Source: Schistosoma mansoni | Taxonomy: Eukaryota > Platyhelminthes > Trematoda > Strigeidida > Schistosomatidae | Length of the DNA: 64,000 bases | Reading direction: 5' to 3' | Assembly (NCBI RefSeq): GCF_000237925.1 | Contig: NW_017386060.1 | Span: 248,001-312,000, forward strand | Shown here: piece after piece, positions 31,888 to 43,746 of the stretch | Numbering within the stretch: position 1 is the stretch's first letter | Layout: each line of letters begins with the position of its first letter | Made by a program: the position numbers and the translations under genes | Notes under the pieces: model-generated | Told to the model about the DNA's origin: nothing | The model's database searches: none | What the model saw: only the letters and a program-made list of their open reading frames with translations

Positions 31888-32212
31888 TAGCACAAGCAAG
31901 TGGCTATCAGGATTCAGTACCTGAGTGGATAACACGATAACGTTTGAAGCGAGGGTACTGAGTTCGAGTGCCAGAATGAACATCAACTCTGAGATGCAGG
32001 TACATCCAGCTGACGAGTCCCAAATAGGGCGAAACGCGTGTCTTGGATTCCACTGCTAGCCACCATCCATCTCTGCTTATAATGTTTGTGACTTGACGCA
32101 ATTTCGAGGCGACACGCCTAGGATGTACATGTGCCAATAAGAGGCTGATCAATTACAGTCCTAATCATGAATGATAAGATTCAAGCAAACAATGCCAAGT
32201 GAATTTAAATAG
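31888..32212 (+). mobile_element. Sm-alpha-like H2 hammerhead element, copy d
   Basis: Box A-like CAGTACCTGAGTGGATAAC, box B-like GAGTTCGAGTGCC, hammerhead (32004-32048), GCTAGCCACCATCCATC, then the complete 3' arm to GCCAAGTGAATTTAAA. Confidence 0.9.
32004..32048 (+). ncRNA. predicted hammerhead ribozyme (H2), core intact
   Basis: Stem I ATCCAG / TTGGAT (one wobble), CTGACGA (32010-32016), stem II GTCC / GGGC (one wobble), GAAA (32031-32034), stem III with one wobble, cleavage triplet GTC. Confidence 0.8.
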
Positions 32213-32619
32213 TGTTTAGTTTTAAATCATTAATGATTTCTGTCTGTATACTTCTAAAGTTAGAAGCGTGAAAGTTTTTTTATTATTTTCTAATCGTTCA
32301 ACTAGTTACAAGTATTTACTATAGAATATAAATCCTCATTGTATTCATTCACCCTAATAGACATTTTATAAATATTCTATCAGTAGAATTCAATCTAAAC
32401 TACATAACGATTGATTATCTATTACATTTGATTCCATTGAAGTAAAATAGGTTAGTTAGTTAATTCATTTTTGTTACTAACTATATATATATATTTCCTT
32501 CTAATTTGAAAATCCCTTATAGTCACATAATCTAATATCTAAATGTTCTTACTATTTACTATCAACTATTCATTACTAGTTTATTATTATATTTTAAGAT
32601 TTATGTATGATAAACAAAA
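32213..32619. other. no recognised content
   Basis: AT-rich sequence with no assignable feature. Confidence 0.4.
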
Positions 32620-32700
32620 TCAGAAGGGTTTTTTGTGGAGATTTCGTATTTTCATAGTTGAAAGTATGAGTCAATTGAAGCTAGACCACCAAGGAAAACC
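32620..32700 (-). mobile_element. H1 3'-end fragment
   Basis: The - strand matches GGTTTTCCTTGGTGGTCTAG, CTTCAATTGACTCAT and CTCCACAAAA..CCCTTCTG, the 3' terminus of H1, cut off before the hammerhead. Confidence 0.8.
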
Positions 32701-32848
32701 ATATTTATTTTTAATATGGAGTTTTTTCTATCATTCACTTTTAAATTGATCAATTTTTAGTACTGGAAACTATTATTCTACTGACCAAAATAATAACAAT
32801 GATCTATATAGTAATTCATATTTAGTATACTGGCTGATAGAAACCAAA

Positions 32849-32851
<3 letters not shown>

Positions 32852-32889
<38 letters not shown>
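32852..32889. repeat. (TA)n microsatellite
   Basis: About 19 TA units. Confidence 0.95.
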
Positions 32890-32892
<3 letters not shown>

Positions 32893-33526
32893 CTTATCTG
32901 ACAGAATCGATAAAGAGCACACTTTTGTCATATTAATTATGATGTTATCGTCTGTTTTCTTCTTTTTTTTGTTTCTCTTGCTCTTAGCAATAACCAACAA
33001 TTGTGAAAAGTGAAAATCAATATTTTCTATTGATAATACTTCAGTTATTGAATAAATTAGTTTGATTATCTGGATAGTTCAAAAATGTCTGTTAATGTCT
33101 ATTTCGTAAGTTGTATGACCATAAGGAGAAATAAAATTCAAATGGATATTCTATGATCATAGATTATGTTATTGAATATATTTTTAACTTATCACGTTTA
33201 GCTAGTAACATGAAATATGTTGTTGTTTTCTCTTTTAATGATGATATCAGATCAGCAAATATGTTCATTAGTGAAACATTCAGGAAGATAGAGGAAAAAA
33301 AGTGATTTGTGGTTTGTTCCTTCCCTCTATATCTCTTGATTTATACTTTGAAGATGATAGAATTGGTTTTTAGTAAAGTATTAAAGCTAACTGATTATGA
33401 ATTGTGATTGAGTTTATATATAGGAGAAACCCTGAGTTTATTCATTTTCATTGTCAATTAGAATAATAGCTAAATTTTTTCTAAATAAGTCAGTCAATAT
33501 TTTATTGAATAAACTATTTTATATTA
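32890..33526. other. no recognised content
   Basis: AT-rich sequence with no assignable feature. Confidence 0.4.
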
Positions 33527-33607
33527 TATAGTTGAGATCATGAGTCAATTGAAGTTAGACCACCATGGAAAACCTGGAAGCACTGGACAGCCGCTTCGTC
33601 CTATTTC
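33527..33607 (-). mobile_element. H1 3'-end fragment with partial hammerhead
   Basis: On the - strand, AATAGGACGAAGCGGCTGTC then CAGTGCTTCCAGGTTTTCC and the usual tail. It begins within stem II, so only half of the ribozyme is present. Confidence 0.8.
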
Positions 33608-33929
33608 ATATTATAAGATGATAATTAACAAACTGTATTTATTCATAGAAATGTTATGTTGAATTCACTGTAAGCTACTTTTTCTCGTGTAAAAATACCA
33701 TTCATACAGGACATGTTCTTTTTGCAGTTTGTCAATGATATATGGATGTGATTAGATTCGACCTTAGATGGAGTCATCATTTCACTTTACTATGGAGTTT
33801 CAAATTATAATAAACTGTCCAGTAATCCAGTGTTCTCTGATTTCTAATCATTTTTCGGTTATTCACAATACTTAATAAATATTGTCTACAGAATAAAGAA
33901 TCATGAAATTATGATAATGCAACGATAAG

Positions 33930-34015
33930 ACAAAGTCTTTTAAAACTATGTGACATATTAGCGTATTACATTGCGAATAATCTGATTGATCATTTACTTG
34001 TCAAGGCATTTTCAT
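33930..34015. repeat. single diverged arm of the foldback family
   Basis: ACTATGTGACATATTAGCGT..ATTACATTGCGAATAATCTG..TTACTTGTCAAGG matches the left arm at 24299-24405 with scattered changes. No second arm is nearby. Confidence 0.65.
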
Positions 34016-34089
34016 GATAAATTTCGCCTTCACATTGGATTACCTAAATTTATCTAAGTCACGTGTTATTTTAAATAAGAACTTGATTA

Positions 34090-34455
34090 AGAATACCGAG
34101 AGTACTGTCAAGTTGTATCTCTTCATTTCCGTTGCTATTTAACTCGTCCTCCCTCCCTCACACATTGTCCAGACGTTTCACTTACCCATAAAAAATAGTT
34201 GCTCTGGTTGTTAGAAGAGGCATCGTCATCGTGACTTCCAAAGAATGTAGGCTTTCATCCTGAAGCGTCATAATTCTTCCTTCAACTCGGAGAGCAGAGT
34301 TTAAATAGTATAATTTATTTAATCTCGTTGGCGCTGTTTTAGTAAGATTTTTCTCTACGGGATGAGGTTGTCGACTCCATACACAACCGTCCTCATTTAC
34401 ACAGCCTTGGGACCGGCAATAACTCTAAAAGAGCTACAAGTGGAATACCATTTTA
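34090..34455 (-). mobile_element. SR2-like retrotransposon 5' fragment
   Basis: The - strand matches the 5' UTR and first coding bases of the element at 60273: CCGGTCCCAAGGC, GGAGTCGACAACC, CATCCCGTAGAG, GAAGTCACGATGACGATGCC, TCTAACAACCAGAGCAAC and GAAGAGATACAACTTGAC. It stops abruptly after about 365 bases: a 5' piece without the 3' end. Confidence 0.8.
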
Positions 34456-34459
34456 TACT

Positions 34460-36563
34460 ATATCTTTGTAATTTTTGAAAGATTTTTAATATTAACTAGA
34501 CTTTCAATTTGTTGATACATTCAATAAACTAATAAGTCATGTTATTAGTTACATAATAATAATAAGTTATTATTCAAAAAAATATGATTGAACGCTTTAA
34601 TTATTATACTATAAACTAGTTTAGTTGGTTCACACAACTTCAAAAATAAAAATATCCCTATCAAATTGATTGAATTAATACACAAAGTGAAATCTTTTCT
34701 CTAGAAATAAACATTTAAACTGAATAGGATAGAATTCTTTTTTATTATTATTTTGACAAATTGAATTGAAGTACCCTTTTTGTTCATTTGATGTAACTGG
34801 AACAAATGACATTTGAGACTACACTTAGTTGTTTGTTAATATTATGTATTTTCAATGATATACAAAAAAAATCTCATTTCTATTTTTATATTTATTAAAA
34901 TATAGTATATACATTCAGAGGGAGAAACCTTGGGAAGATCATAGGCGACAATTATGACCTTTCATTCACTTTCTCTCTCTGTTAACATTATTATTACCAT
35001 TATTTTTATTATTATTATAACATCTCTATGAACCCGTACATTGAGCATAGGAAGATAATATTGACACGAATAGATAGACAGATAGATCAAGAGATAAACA
35101 GATAGAAACTATAAAACAAAAACAAAACAGAAAAACAGAATCCAAAAAAGATAAATTGAAGTTCTTACATGATAAGATCATAAACTAAAAACAAAAAAAA
35201 GTCTAAACACTTGAATTAATATAAATGATTTGATTATTAATCTTTGTCCATGTGTATTTTTTTAAACAAAAACAAATTTATTTTCCTTCTCTCTTAGTAA
35301 CACTTATCATGCACTTATCATGATGAATATTCCTTTTTTTTTATCCATTATTCTAATTCTAGTGGTAATGTTATTAAGGACGTTTACAATACAGTAATCA
35401 TTCTTGTTTCAAGTACTCTAAGTATTGAAAAAATATATATAGTATTGTGGCATGGTTTTTTCTTTAATAATATACAGGGGAAAAAGTTATTTCTTTATTT
35501 ATATCCTGTTTCTACATATACAGATATACATATGAATACCTATATAGGGAAACAAAAATCATGATAAGTTTTCCAAATAGAATGGTATATTGACTAGAAA
35601 TGTTTATCTGTAATTGGTTATTGCTATCCATTATTTAGTCAGCGTATTCGTTACTTTCATAATTATAATGATGATGACCATCAATTATTAAATTAGAGTA
35701 ATTCATTTTCTCAGTTTTGAACTTGACAAATAAATAGTTACTATACTCAAACATTATTGTTTATTTATTTTTTATGTCGTCTGAGCACTACTTACTGTCT
35801 GATTATTTTAAAGTTAATTTAAAAAAGGATCCCTTTCATATTTTTTGTGTTATATATTACGTATTACATTTTTCATTACTTGTAAATTTATGAATATATT
35901 GAACAGTAGTTCCACGTAGACGCCCCGTTCCGCTCTCGAACTTATGGAAGAAGATCATATATATATATTATATATATATATATATATTGAAGACTAGCCG
36001 ATATAATCCTTTGAAATCAATTAATTAATCGAAAACAACATGTAGTACATTGACAAAGTACGCATTGGAAGATGTTCGTACTCTTGATATCAGCACAACA
36101 AATATAGATTTAAAAAGGAATCAAAACAAGAACACCAGCGATGGTGAAAACAAACACACAAGAAGTACGCTTCAAAAGTAATAAATGATAAACCATGAAA
36201 AATATGAGAATTTAAATGTTCAAATGAAGATGTGACTAATTGCTAAAACTTATAACTGAAGCTATTCTCTTACAAGTTATGAATATCTCGAAGATTCCAA
36301 CATAAATAATTTCAATAGTCAATAATTTTAAGAATTACCTATAGGAGTAATTACTGTCGATGATTATTAAATTAAAATAAAAATTACTGTCTGATATTCA
36401 TTTTTCGGTTTTTGACTATAATAGGAAAAATGTTTCCAAATAATGAACTTATATTCCCAGAAAATCTTAGCTGAATAATAATTAAACAGTTTAATTGTTA
36501 CGAGTTAACGGATTAAAGATTGTGAATAATTTTCAAGTTGGTATTTATTATTAGTTTTATTTA
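34460..36563. other. no recognised content; microsatellites
   Basis: Very AT-rich. It holds GATA-type repeats near 35070-35108 and a TA run at 35957-35988. No gene or repeat match seen. Confidence 0.4.
35957..35988. repeat. (TA)n microsatellite, interrupted
   Basis: TA run broken once by a TT/AA step, which makes it palindromic. Confidence 0.9.
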
Positions 36564-37166
36564 GCTGGGTAGCATCATTGGTAAACAAGGAGGATCTAAT
36601 GTAGATGTAAAGGCAAGGATCGGAAAAGTAAGGATAGAATTCCTACAACCGAAAAACATATGGAACTGAAAACAACTGTCAGCCAATATCAATGTCAAAA
36701 TATTCAATACAAACGTCAAGATAGTTAGTTTTATTGTACGGGGCTGAAACTTGGAAAACTACTACAATTATCATCGAAAAGATATAGATATCTACAAACA
36801 GTTATCTACACTATATACTCAATATCCGTTGGCCAGACATCATCAGCAATAAACTACTGTGGGAGAGAACAAACCAACTTCCAGTTGAAGAGGAAATTAA
36901 GAAAAGACACTAGAGGTGGATAGGACAAATATTACGGAAATAATCAAATTGTATCACAAGGCAAGCCCCAATTTAGAATCCTGAATCGAAAAGGAAAAGA
37001 GGAGAACCAAAGAACACTTCGGGTCGGGAATTGGAAGCAGATATGAAAAGGATGAATAATAATTGGAAAAATCTAGAAGGGAGAGACGAGGACAGAGTTG
37101 GTTGGAGACTTCTGGTTGGCAGCCTATGCTCTCACGAGGGGTACTAGGTGTGAGTAAGTAAGTAAT
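36564..37166 (+). mobile_element. SR2-like retrotransposon 3' fragment
   Basis: Aligned with 62304-62890: AGCATCATTGGTAAACAAGG, GATGTAAAGGCAAGGATCGG, CATATGGAACTGAAAACAAC, GGGAGAGA..CAACCAACTTCCAG, GAGAACCAAAGAACACTTC and CTCACGAGGGGTACTAGG, ending in GTAAGTAAGTAA. It carries the RT C-terminal region only, with many frame breaks: a 5'-truncated old copy. Confidence 0.85.
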
Positions 37167-39177
37167 TGATTATCAGTTAACATTAATTTTTCTTCACTAT
37201 GTTGGAGATCTAAAAAAATGTTATCATAGAACACACCTTTCAAGTTAACTTTAATTCAACAATCAATAATAAGGAATCGCTTTCAGTAGTGCCTACTCAT
37301 AGAATTCACTCAAAATTTGTTATATTTACGTTAATTAAAATTGGCATTTTCAAACAATTTATCGTATTACTTGTTTTTTGTGGCTGAAATATATCAACCA
37401 ATAGTGTTATAAGATAATAAATTTTTCCTAAACTTAATTAATTTTAAGCTCGACTCATTGAAGATTGGTAAGTTATCAACCTTACTCAATTATTTAATTC
37501 TCAGTAACTAGCATAAATTTACATATTTGATTAATATCGGTATTTTTAATGATGAAAAGAGTACAACCAAAACGGTTAACATCATCCCTAATGTGAAGGC
37601 TAATCAAGGGTTGATCAATAGATATCACGATCACATAACACAGTGATGGGTATCGATGGTAATCCCAGTTCCACGTTTCCACTTACAGAAGACTTGTTGT
37701 ACATAATCAAAATAATTGGCCTATAAATCCAAATATTATCAGAGGATCCTTTTAAAAAGCTTACGTGTTAGTCCTGGATATTACCAACATGTATAATCAA
37801 AACCTACAAACAATGATTACTTTCTTTAAATTTTTAAAACCTGGAAAGTGATAAAATATTCAGGAGTATTGAATTATTGTGGAATGTGACTTACGAGATA
37901 ATTTGTATATATGCTTAAGAGGCAGCCAAAAGTGAAAGGATATAAAGTATGTTACTTTACAATGAAACCTTAGTACGTGGCTTTTAAAATCAGACTCTGT
38001 CCAAAGTCAACATAACTTGAGACGCTTAACTACATGTATTTTCGTATATACGCAAATAAACCACCTTACTAGAATCAACTCAAGAATGCAGTCAAAGCTT
38101 CAGATTGATTGATTTCTATCCCTTATCGACAGCGAATAAGTTTCACAATATGAAGTATTTTTAATGTAAAAATGTTTATCTTTTTAGGGTCAAATCATAT
38201 TCATGAACACGACTTTTTATGTATGAACTTCAGATTTCAACCAACAGATTCAAGGCTCAATTCAGTAATATTTATTGCAACAAGCTAAACAATTATCGAT
38301 TACGATGTAATAGTGAGAAACTATTCACAGCTACATTAATCTCATTGATAAACTAACAATTGTAAAGCTAGCGACTGCTCTAAATAAATACTGCCTTAAT
38401 TAATAGATGGTCGGTATAATTATCTTAGTGAAAACTATGATGAGATGTCATATTCAAGATTCACCTGATATATCATCTGAGTTAAGGGCTTTCTCAGTAG
38501 TACAAATTACTAACCTCTTTTATATTCGAACACTCCGAAATACTATTTAGTTACTACTCAAATCATACCAATAGTTTATATAGTAGCCTAAGGGAATAAA
38601 AAAAATGGATAAATAATAAAGCTGTGTTTTTATAAAATTTTACTTATTACACACGCGATACCGTCTATTTGATATTTTCGTTAATTTTCAAATAACAAAC
38701 TTTAGGGTCTTATATATTCAACAGGTCAACAAGCCCGTATTACGGTAATAATTGTCTTTGACTAATGAATGAAAAGTCTAACTGCACAAAAGTCCTTGAA
38801 TGTTATTGCTCTACACTAGATAGATAGATATATGGAAATATCAACTACAATCTTTGTGTATTCGAATAAACTTTTACTTGAGGTTATTTTATTAGAAACA
38901 TTTCATTATAATATGTAGATACTGAATTCCTTTGATATATTCTGATACTGAATAATGTATACTTCATTAACTTACAGGAATATCTCGATTATTGTAAGTT
39001 TCTAAGTGTATCAAGAAAAATAAGACAGTAACATTTGTTGGATCTTAGTTACTGATAATTGTCAATTTGTTAAAAAAAATCAGCATTCAAGTAACGACAT
39101 GAAAAATAACGAAATACTATTATTATCAGGTGTTGTGGATATCGTTGAGTTTCATGGTTTATTAAACTGACTGATCT
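37167..39177. other. no recognised content
   Basis: AT-rich sequence. A TAGATAGATA run lies near 38817. No open frame with recognisable motifs. Confidence 0.4.
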
Positions 39178-39440
39178 TATATAGTTGAGATCATGAGTCA
39201 ATTGAAGCTAGACCACCATGGAAAACCTGGAAGCACTGGACAGCCGTTTCGTCCTATTGTGGGATTCCTCAACAGTGCGCATTCACGATCCCGCCTCGCT
39301 AGGCTCGAACCCAGGACCTACCAGTCTCGCGCCAGAGCACTTAACCGATAGACCACTGAGCCGGCTGGCATCCAACGGTGTTAATGTATAACCTCAACTA
39401 TATAAAATTACTAAAATCTCTACAAAAACCCCCCTCTGAT
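39178..39440 (-). mobile_element. H1 hammerhead element, complete core, mutated ribozyme
   Basis: The - strand holds CGTTGGATGCCAGCCGGCTC, box A, box B GGGTTCGAGCC, a hammerhead at 39233-39278 with TTGAGGA in place of CTGAGGA, then the tail. The left terminus and the right flank (AACTATATAAAATTACTAAA..CTCTACAAAA) are inverted copies of the 3' end. Confidence 0.88.
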
Positions 39441-39504
39441 GACTGATCTTAGTGAGATAGAAATTTAAAATCAGGAATTATTTAATAACTGTTTCATTCA
39501 AGTG

Positions 39505-39670
39505 TAGGACTATTCAGTAGTGTGCATTCATGATTCCGTTAAAGATTAAACTCTAGAGCTTCGGGTGTCACACGAGCGTTTAACTTTTAAACCAATGATC
39601 GGCATTCATTATTATTTTACATTCCTAACTTCAATCAACTCGCGGTATTGCACGACAATCGCCTGCTACC
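39505..39670 (-). mobile_element. old H1 element remnant
   Basis: ACTATTCAGTAGTGTGCATTC, then CGAGCGTTTAACTTTTAAACC and CTTCAATCAACTCGCGGT follow the order of H1 on the - strand, with heavy divergence. Confidence 0.55.
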
Positions 39671-40144
39671 ATTGGTGATACGTGTTTGATGCAATATACG
39701 TACTGAAAGAAGATTCCTTCATACTATTCGAATTAGTTGGCTAATTAATTAATTCCCATTTAAAATTAGAAATTCCAAAGAATTTAAATTTTTTACTTTT
39801 TGTTACTTTATTCAAATAAATCACAAAATCATTCTACAATTAAAGTTGAGATTTTCTTAGATCATGTTATAGTCAAGAATTCAGACTTTTAAAGATCTCA
39901 TTACATCCCTTGAGTATCCATATTTCTCTCTTTTTTTCATAGTTTATTATTCAATTATGTTTCAGTACCGTTAAGTTTAAAGTCTGTCGATCATCTTGGT
40001 TCATAATGGCTTTACTTCGGATATTGAAAAATAAAACAAACAAACAAACAACCGAAATCTATCTCATCCTTAAACCTTGTCAGTAATTTGTAGTTAGTTA
40101 TAGTAACTTCATCGATAAAGTAAAAATTAATTAAATAAATATAT
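39671..40144. other. no recognised content
   Basis: AT-rich spacer between H1 elements. Confidence 0.4.
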
Positions 40145-40243
40145 AAAAGGGGGTTTTGTGGAGATTTTAGTAATTTTATATAGTTGAAATCATGAGTCAA
40201 TTGAAGCTAGATCACCATGGAAAACCTGGAAGCACTGGACAGC
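40145..40243 (-). mobile_element. H1 3'-end fragment
   Basis: AGGGGGTTTTGTGGAGATTT..TTGAAATCATGAGTCAATTG..CTGGAAGCACTGGACAGC is the inverted 3' end of H1, broken inside the ribozyme and joined directly to a + strand H1 copy. Confidence 0.85.
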
Positions 40244-40620
40244 TAAATGCCGGCTCAGTGGTCTATCGGTTAAGTGCTCTGGTGTGAGACTGATAGGTCC
40301 TGTGTTCGAATCTCACGAGGCGGGATCGTGGATGTGCACTGCTGAGGAATCCCATAATAGGACGANNNNNNNNNNNNNNNNNNNNNNNNNNNNNNNNNNN
40401 NNNNNNNNNNNNNNNNNNNNNNNNNNNNNNNNNNNNNNNNNNNNNNNNNNNNNNNNNNNNNNNNNNNNNNNNNNNNNNNNNNNNNNNNNNNNNNNNNNNN
40501 NNNNNNNNNNNNNNNNNNNNNNNNNNNNNNNNNNNNNNNNNNNNNNNNNNNNNNNNNNNNNNNNNCCAGGTTTTCCATGGTGATCTAGCTTCAATCGACT
40601 CATGATTTCAACTATATAAA
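40244..40620 (+). mobile_element. H1 hammerhead element containing an assembly gap
   Basis: GCCGGCTCAGTGG (box A), GTGTTCGAATC (box B), GTGCACTG with CTGAGGA, and TAATAGGACGA are followed by 200 N (40366-40565), after which CCAGGTTTTCCATGG resumes. In other copies only about 19 bases separate these two points. Confidence 0.85.
40366..40565. other. assembly gap (200 N)
   Basis: The gap begins exactly at the 3' half of a hammerhead core and ends just after the position of stem I. Confidence 0.99.
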
Positions 40621-41153
40621 TAAATACAAAATAAAAAAAGTAGGTTCGATGATTAAATTAACAATGGAATATCAAATCATAACTGGTACATACATTAAAG
40701 ATGTTAAATATTAAAATTGGTTTTCTTTTTATTTTATTGAGTAGTTAAATTGACAACTGATTAAAACTACTCTGATTCTTTAATAATGATGTGAAATTCT
40801 GTTAAGAACATTGTTTAAGGTATTATGATATGGAAAAAATATCCGTTAAGGTTCAAAACCCATTATTTCAATGAATAAATTAGCTAGTTGTTTCACTGAA
40901 TTAATTGAATATTTGTTTTCATTAAAAGAAACAGGGGTTTATATACAGTCAAAGAATAAAGTATGATGTATGAAAACAGAAACCCTTCGTTTTCTTACTG
41001 AAGTATTATTTGTTTATTATCATTCAAACATTCACATAATGACGAAACAGTTCAAATACAACATTTAAATAGTTCAATGTACTATATGTTATATTTCTAC
41101 ACTGAACATATATATACTTAACTGATATATATTATCAGAGTGAAAGATTGTAG
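40621..41153. other. no recognised content
   Basis: AT-rich sequence with no assignable feature. Confidence 0.4.
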
Positions 41154-41466
41154 TGTAGTGAATGGGAACACAAGTGGGGACAAATAAATGTATTCATACA
41201 CAAAATTACAAAACATCATAGTAAAATCTGAAAACCATACAGTAAATATTTCATTTGCAAAATGTCAATCAATTGTCTCAAACTTGACTGTTCCTTTTAC
41301 AAATATCAGTCAATCGTCTCAAACTTCAATTTTCCAGCTTTTCCATACCAATTGCTTTTTGTTCCCGTTCTTTCCTCCTTGATATTCTTGAGCTTCTGTT
41401 ACCAGACATCCTATTCCTGACTAGCGTTATATACTACGTATGTCTATATAAGTAGCACACATCACA
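41154..41466 (-). mobile_element. solo-LTR-like repeat, copy 4, with 4-bp target duplication
   Basis: A 313-bp unit with TGTAGTGAATGGGAAC at one end and GCACACATCACA at the other, flanked by GTAG on both sides (41150-41153 and 41467-41470). It is the best delimited of the four copies. TG...CA ends with a 4-5 bp duplication are the signature of LTR integration. Confidence 0.75.
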
Positions 41467-41486
41467 GTAGTAATTTTAATAGTTGA

Positions 41487-41562
41487 ATTCATGAATCGTC
41501 TAGTACTTCCAAATTTTCAATAATGGTCTAGTTTAAATTAACTAATAAATTCAACTATTGAT
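41487..41562 (+). mobile_element. short H1 remnant
   Basis: CGTCTAGTACTTCC..TTTTCAATAATGGTCTAGTTT resembles the H1 tail; its ends are inverted copies (ATAGTTGAATTCATGAAT / ATAAATTCAACTAT). Confidence 0.5.
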
Positions 41563-42039
41563 ATTTATTAGTTCACTCCTATATCCTATTGGAAAATCTG
41601 AATATGTTACAAAACTAACTTATAATGTCAGACATTTAAAATTTATGATTTTTAAAATCGGTCACGTAAAGAAAAAAAAATTTTTATACAAAAGGTAAAA
41701 CAAAACAACATAACACTATTAAATATTACCAAGTGTAAAATTTATATGATTTACAATGTGTAATGATAAAGTATAATTCACAAGATTTTCAAAGAAAAAT
41801 AACATCAACCATCTGTTCTAAGTTAAAGAATTATGTGAATAATTATAAACTGGGTTTAAGTCATTTTGCTTCCTTTTTTTAAAAGGAGAAGTTAAGGGTA
41901 AATTAATAGAAGGAATCAAATGTAGTAGATGGAATAGAACGTTTAGTTTTCTGAATGAAATAAATGGGATAATTGAATAGCTTTTTGAGGAATTCTCAGA
42001 GTTCTATTGAAAAGTCATTACCGATGGAGCTTATCCGTG
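41563..42039. other. no recognised content
   Basis: AT-rich sequence with no assignable feature. Confidence 0.4.
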
Positions 42040-42345
42040 CCAGGTAGAGACAGGTATTTGTCTCAGTCAGTGGAAGATGGTCGCACAGTTTCGATGATTG
42101 GTTGAAGTTATACATTAATACCTTTGGATGTCGGCCTGATGGTCTTGAGGTTAAGCATTTGCACGCAAAACCGAAGGTCCTGGGTTCGAATCACACGTGT
42201 GGGATCGTGGATATGCATTCCTGAGGAGTACCATACTGGGACGAAACGTCCATCCAGTGCTTCCAGGTTTTCAGTAGTGATCTAACATCTATCGATTCAT
42301 GATCTGAATCAAAAACGTAACAGTCTCCACAATCCCATACTGAGA
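42040..42345 (+). mobile_element. H1 hammerhead element, diverged, core present
   Basis: TTGGTTGAAGTTATACATTA, GGCCTGATGGTCTTGAGG (box A), GGGTTCGAATC (box B), CTGAGGA and GAAA of the hammerhead, CAGTGCTTCCAGGTTTTC. Stem I is partly mismatched, so cleavage is uncertain. Confidence 0.8.
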
Positions 42346-42619
42346 ATTGGTTTGTAGAGAATTTTCGATGTGTAAAAATTTAGTTATTTACCATATATGT
42401 ACACATCTTTCACATTACTATATGAAAAATATTTTATTAAAACTTATTGGGATTATTACCGTTTACTCAGTAACTTGAGTGAATAGAAATTCTAGGGGAT
42501 AAATCTTGTAGTAATATAAATATTTAACTTAATTATACTTTTTTTAACACATAGTTGTATAAACAAGACTTGACTAGATCAATGAACATTTTTTTACAAC
42601 CAATAGACAATTATTGTTT

Positions 42620-42985
42620 TATGGTCAGAGTAGGGGTTTATGGAGGTCGTAGCAATTCTACTAGTTGAGTTCATGAGTCAATGTAAACTAGACCACCATT
42701 GAAAACCTGGAAGCACAGAACGACCGTTTTGTACTGCTATGAAACTCCTCAGCAGTGCTCATCCACGACCCCGCACTTGGGACTCCAACCCAGGACCTTC
42801 AATCTCGCTCGCTAAAGTTTAACCTCTAGACCACTGAGCCGGCATCCAACTATATTAATGCCTAACTTTAATCGATACATGATTTTGAGCAACCATTTAT
42901 TCATTGTCTGAGGTAGATACCTGTCTTTACCCGACACGATTTGGATTCCACTAGTCATGGTTTATCAGTAGAACTCTAGGAAGCT
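42620..42985 (-). mobile_element. H1 hammerhead element, near full length, ribozyme mutated
   Basis: The - strand holds the full order from the 5' segment (GACTAGCTTCC..GAGTTCTACTGAT) to box A (GGCTCAGTGGTCTAGAGG), box B GGGTTGGAGTCC, CTGAGGA, CAAAAC in place of GAAAC, and the tail. The GAAA change should abolish cleavage. Confidence 0.82.
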
Positions 42986-43009
42986 AGTCACTAATGAGTA
43001 CATAATAAT

Positions 43010-43110
43010 TCTGATCAGAATGAGGGTTTGTGGAAGTTGTAGTAATTTTAATATTTGAATATATGGACTCATGAATTGAACTATTAAAATTATTATTTTA
43101 TCAGCTGACA
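43010..43110. repeat. foldback of two H1 3' ends
   Basis: Inverted copies of the H1 3' terminus (TTTGTGGAAGTTGTAGTAAT..and its inverse ATTAAAATTATTATTTTATC) face each other with no element body between them. Confidence 0.5.
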
Positions 43111-43746
43111 TAAAAAAATCTTTCTACCATTAAACTAGTCTGAAAAATATAGTGTTTCAAGTAGAGGTTAAGGTGCCAGTAACTGTCAAATGATGAATAA
43201 TTTTACACCATGAACTTAGTTTGAGATTTAATCAGTATAAATTAACATACGATTGATAGTTATTGACTTTTATTGATTTTATTTAATAAATAATGAAACA
43301 TTGAGGAAACAAAAAAGTTGTCTTTTGTTCTGTCACACGTTTATAGTTTTTTCTTTCAGTAGTAGTTTAGTATTTGATTCAGTTTTCTTTTTTTCATAAT
43401 TCAAAAATACATTAAGTTTTACCACTGGAGGTAATCATGAAGATTGGTGGAACTTTATACTGAAAAGAGATGACTAGAAAATAATAGGTTCAGTTTACAG
43501 TTAACAAAAGTTGTAAACATTTCTACTAACACATATGAATGAGTTATATATATAGTTAATGAAAATAACTATTTACTTTGAAGGTAAATAAATGATATTA
43601 TTAGATTGATAGATAGTGCAAAGTGAAGTTTTTGTACTATAGGCAACAGTAAAAGTTATCTAAAAGGAATATTTGAAAGTATCTCTTAGTGATTAAAATG
43701 TTTACAATGATAAGAAGAATCCTTAAACTATGATCAAAACATTTAG
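43111..43746. other. no recognised content
   Basis: AT-rich sequence with no assignable feature. Confidence 0.4.

Noticed and set aside
35070-35108. GATA/GACA-type tandem repeats as a possible array or CRISPR-like structure
   Set aside because: Plain microsatellites with no spacer-repeat alternation; the genome is eukaryotic.
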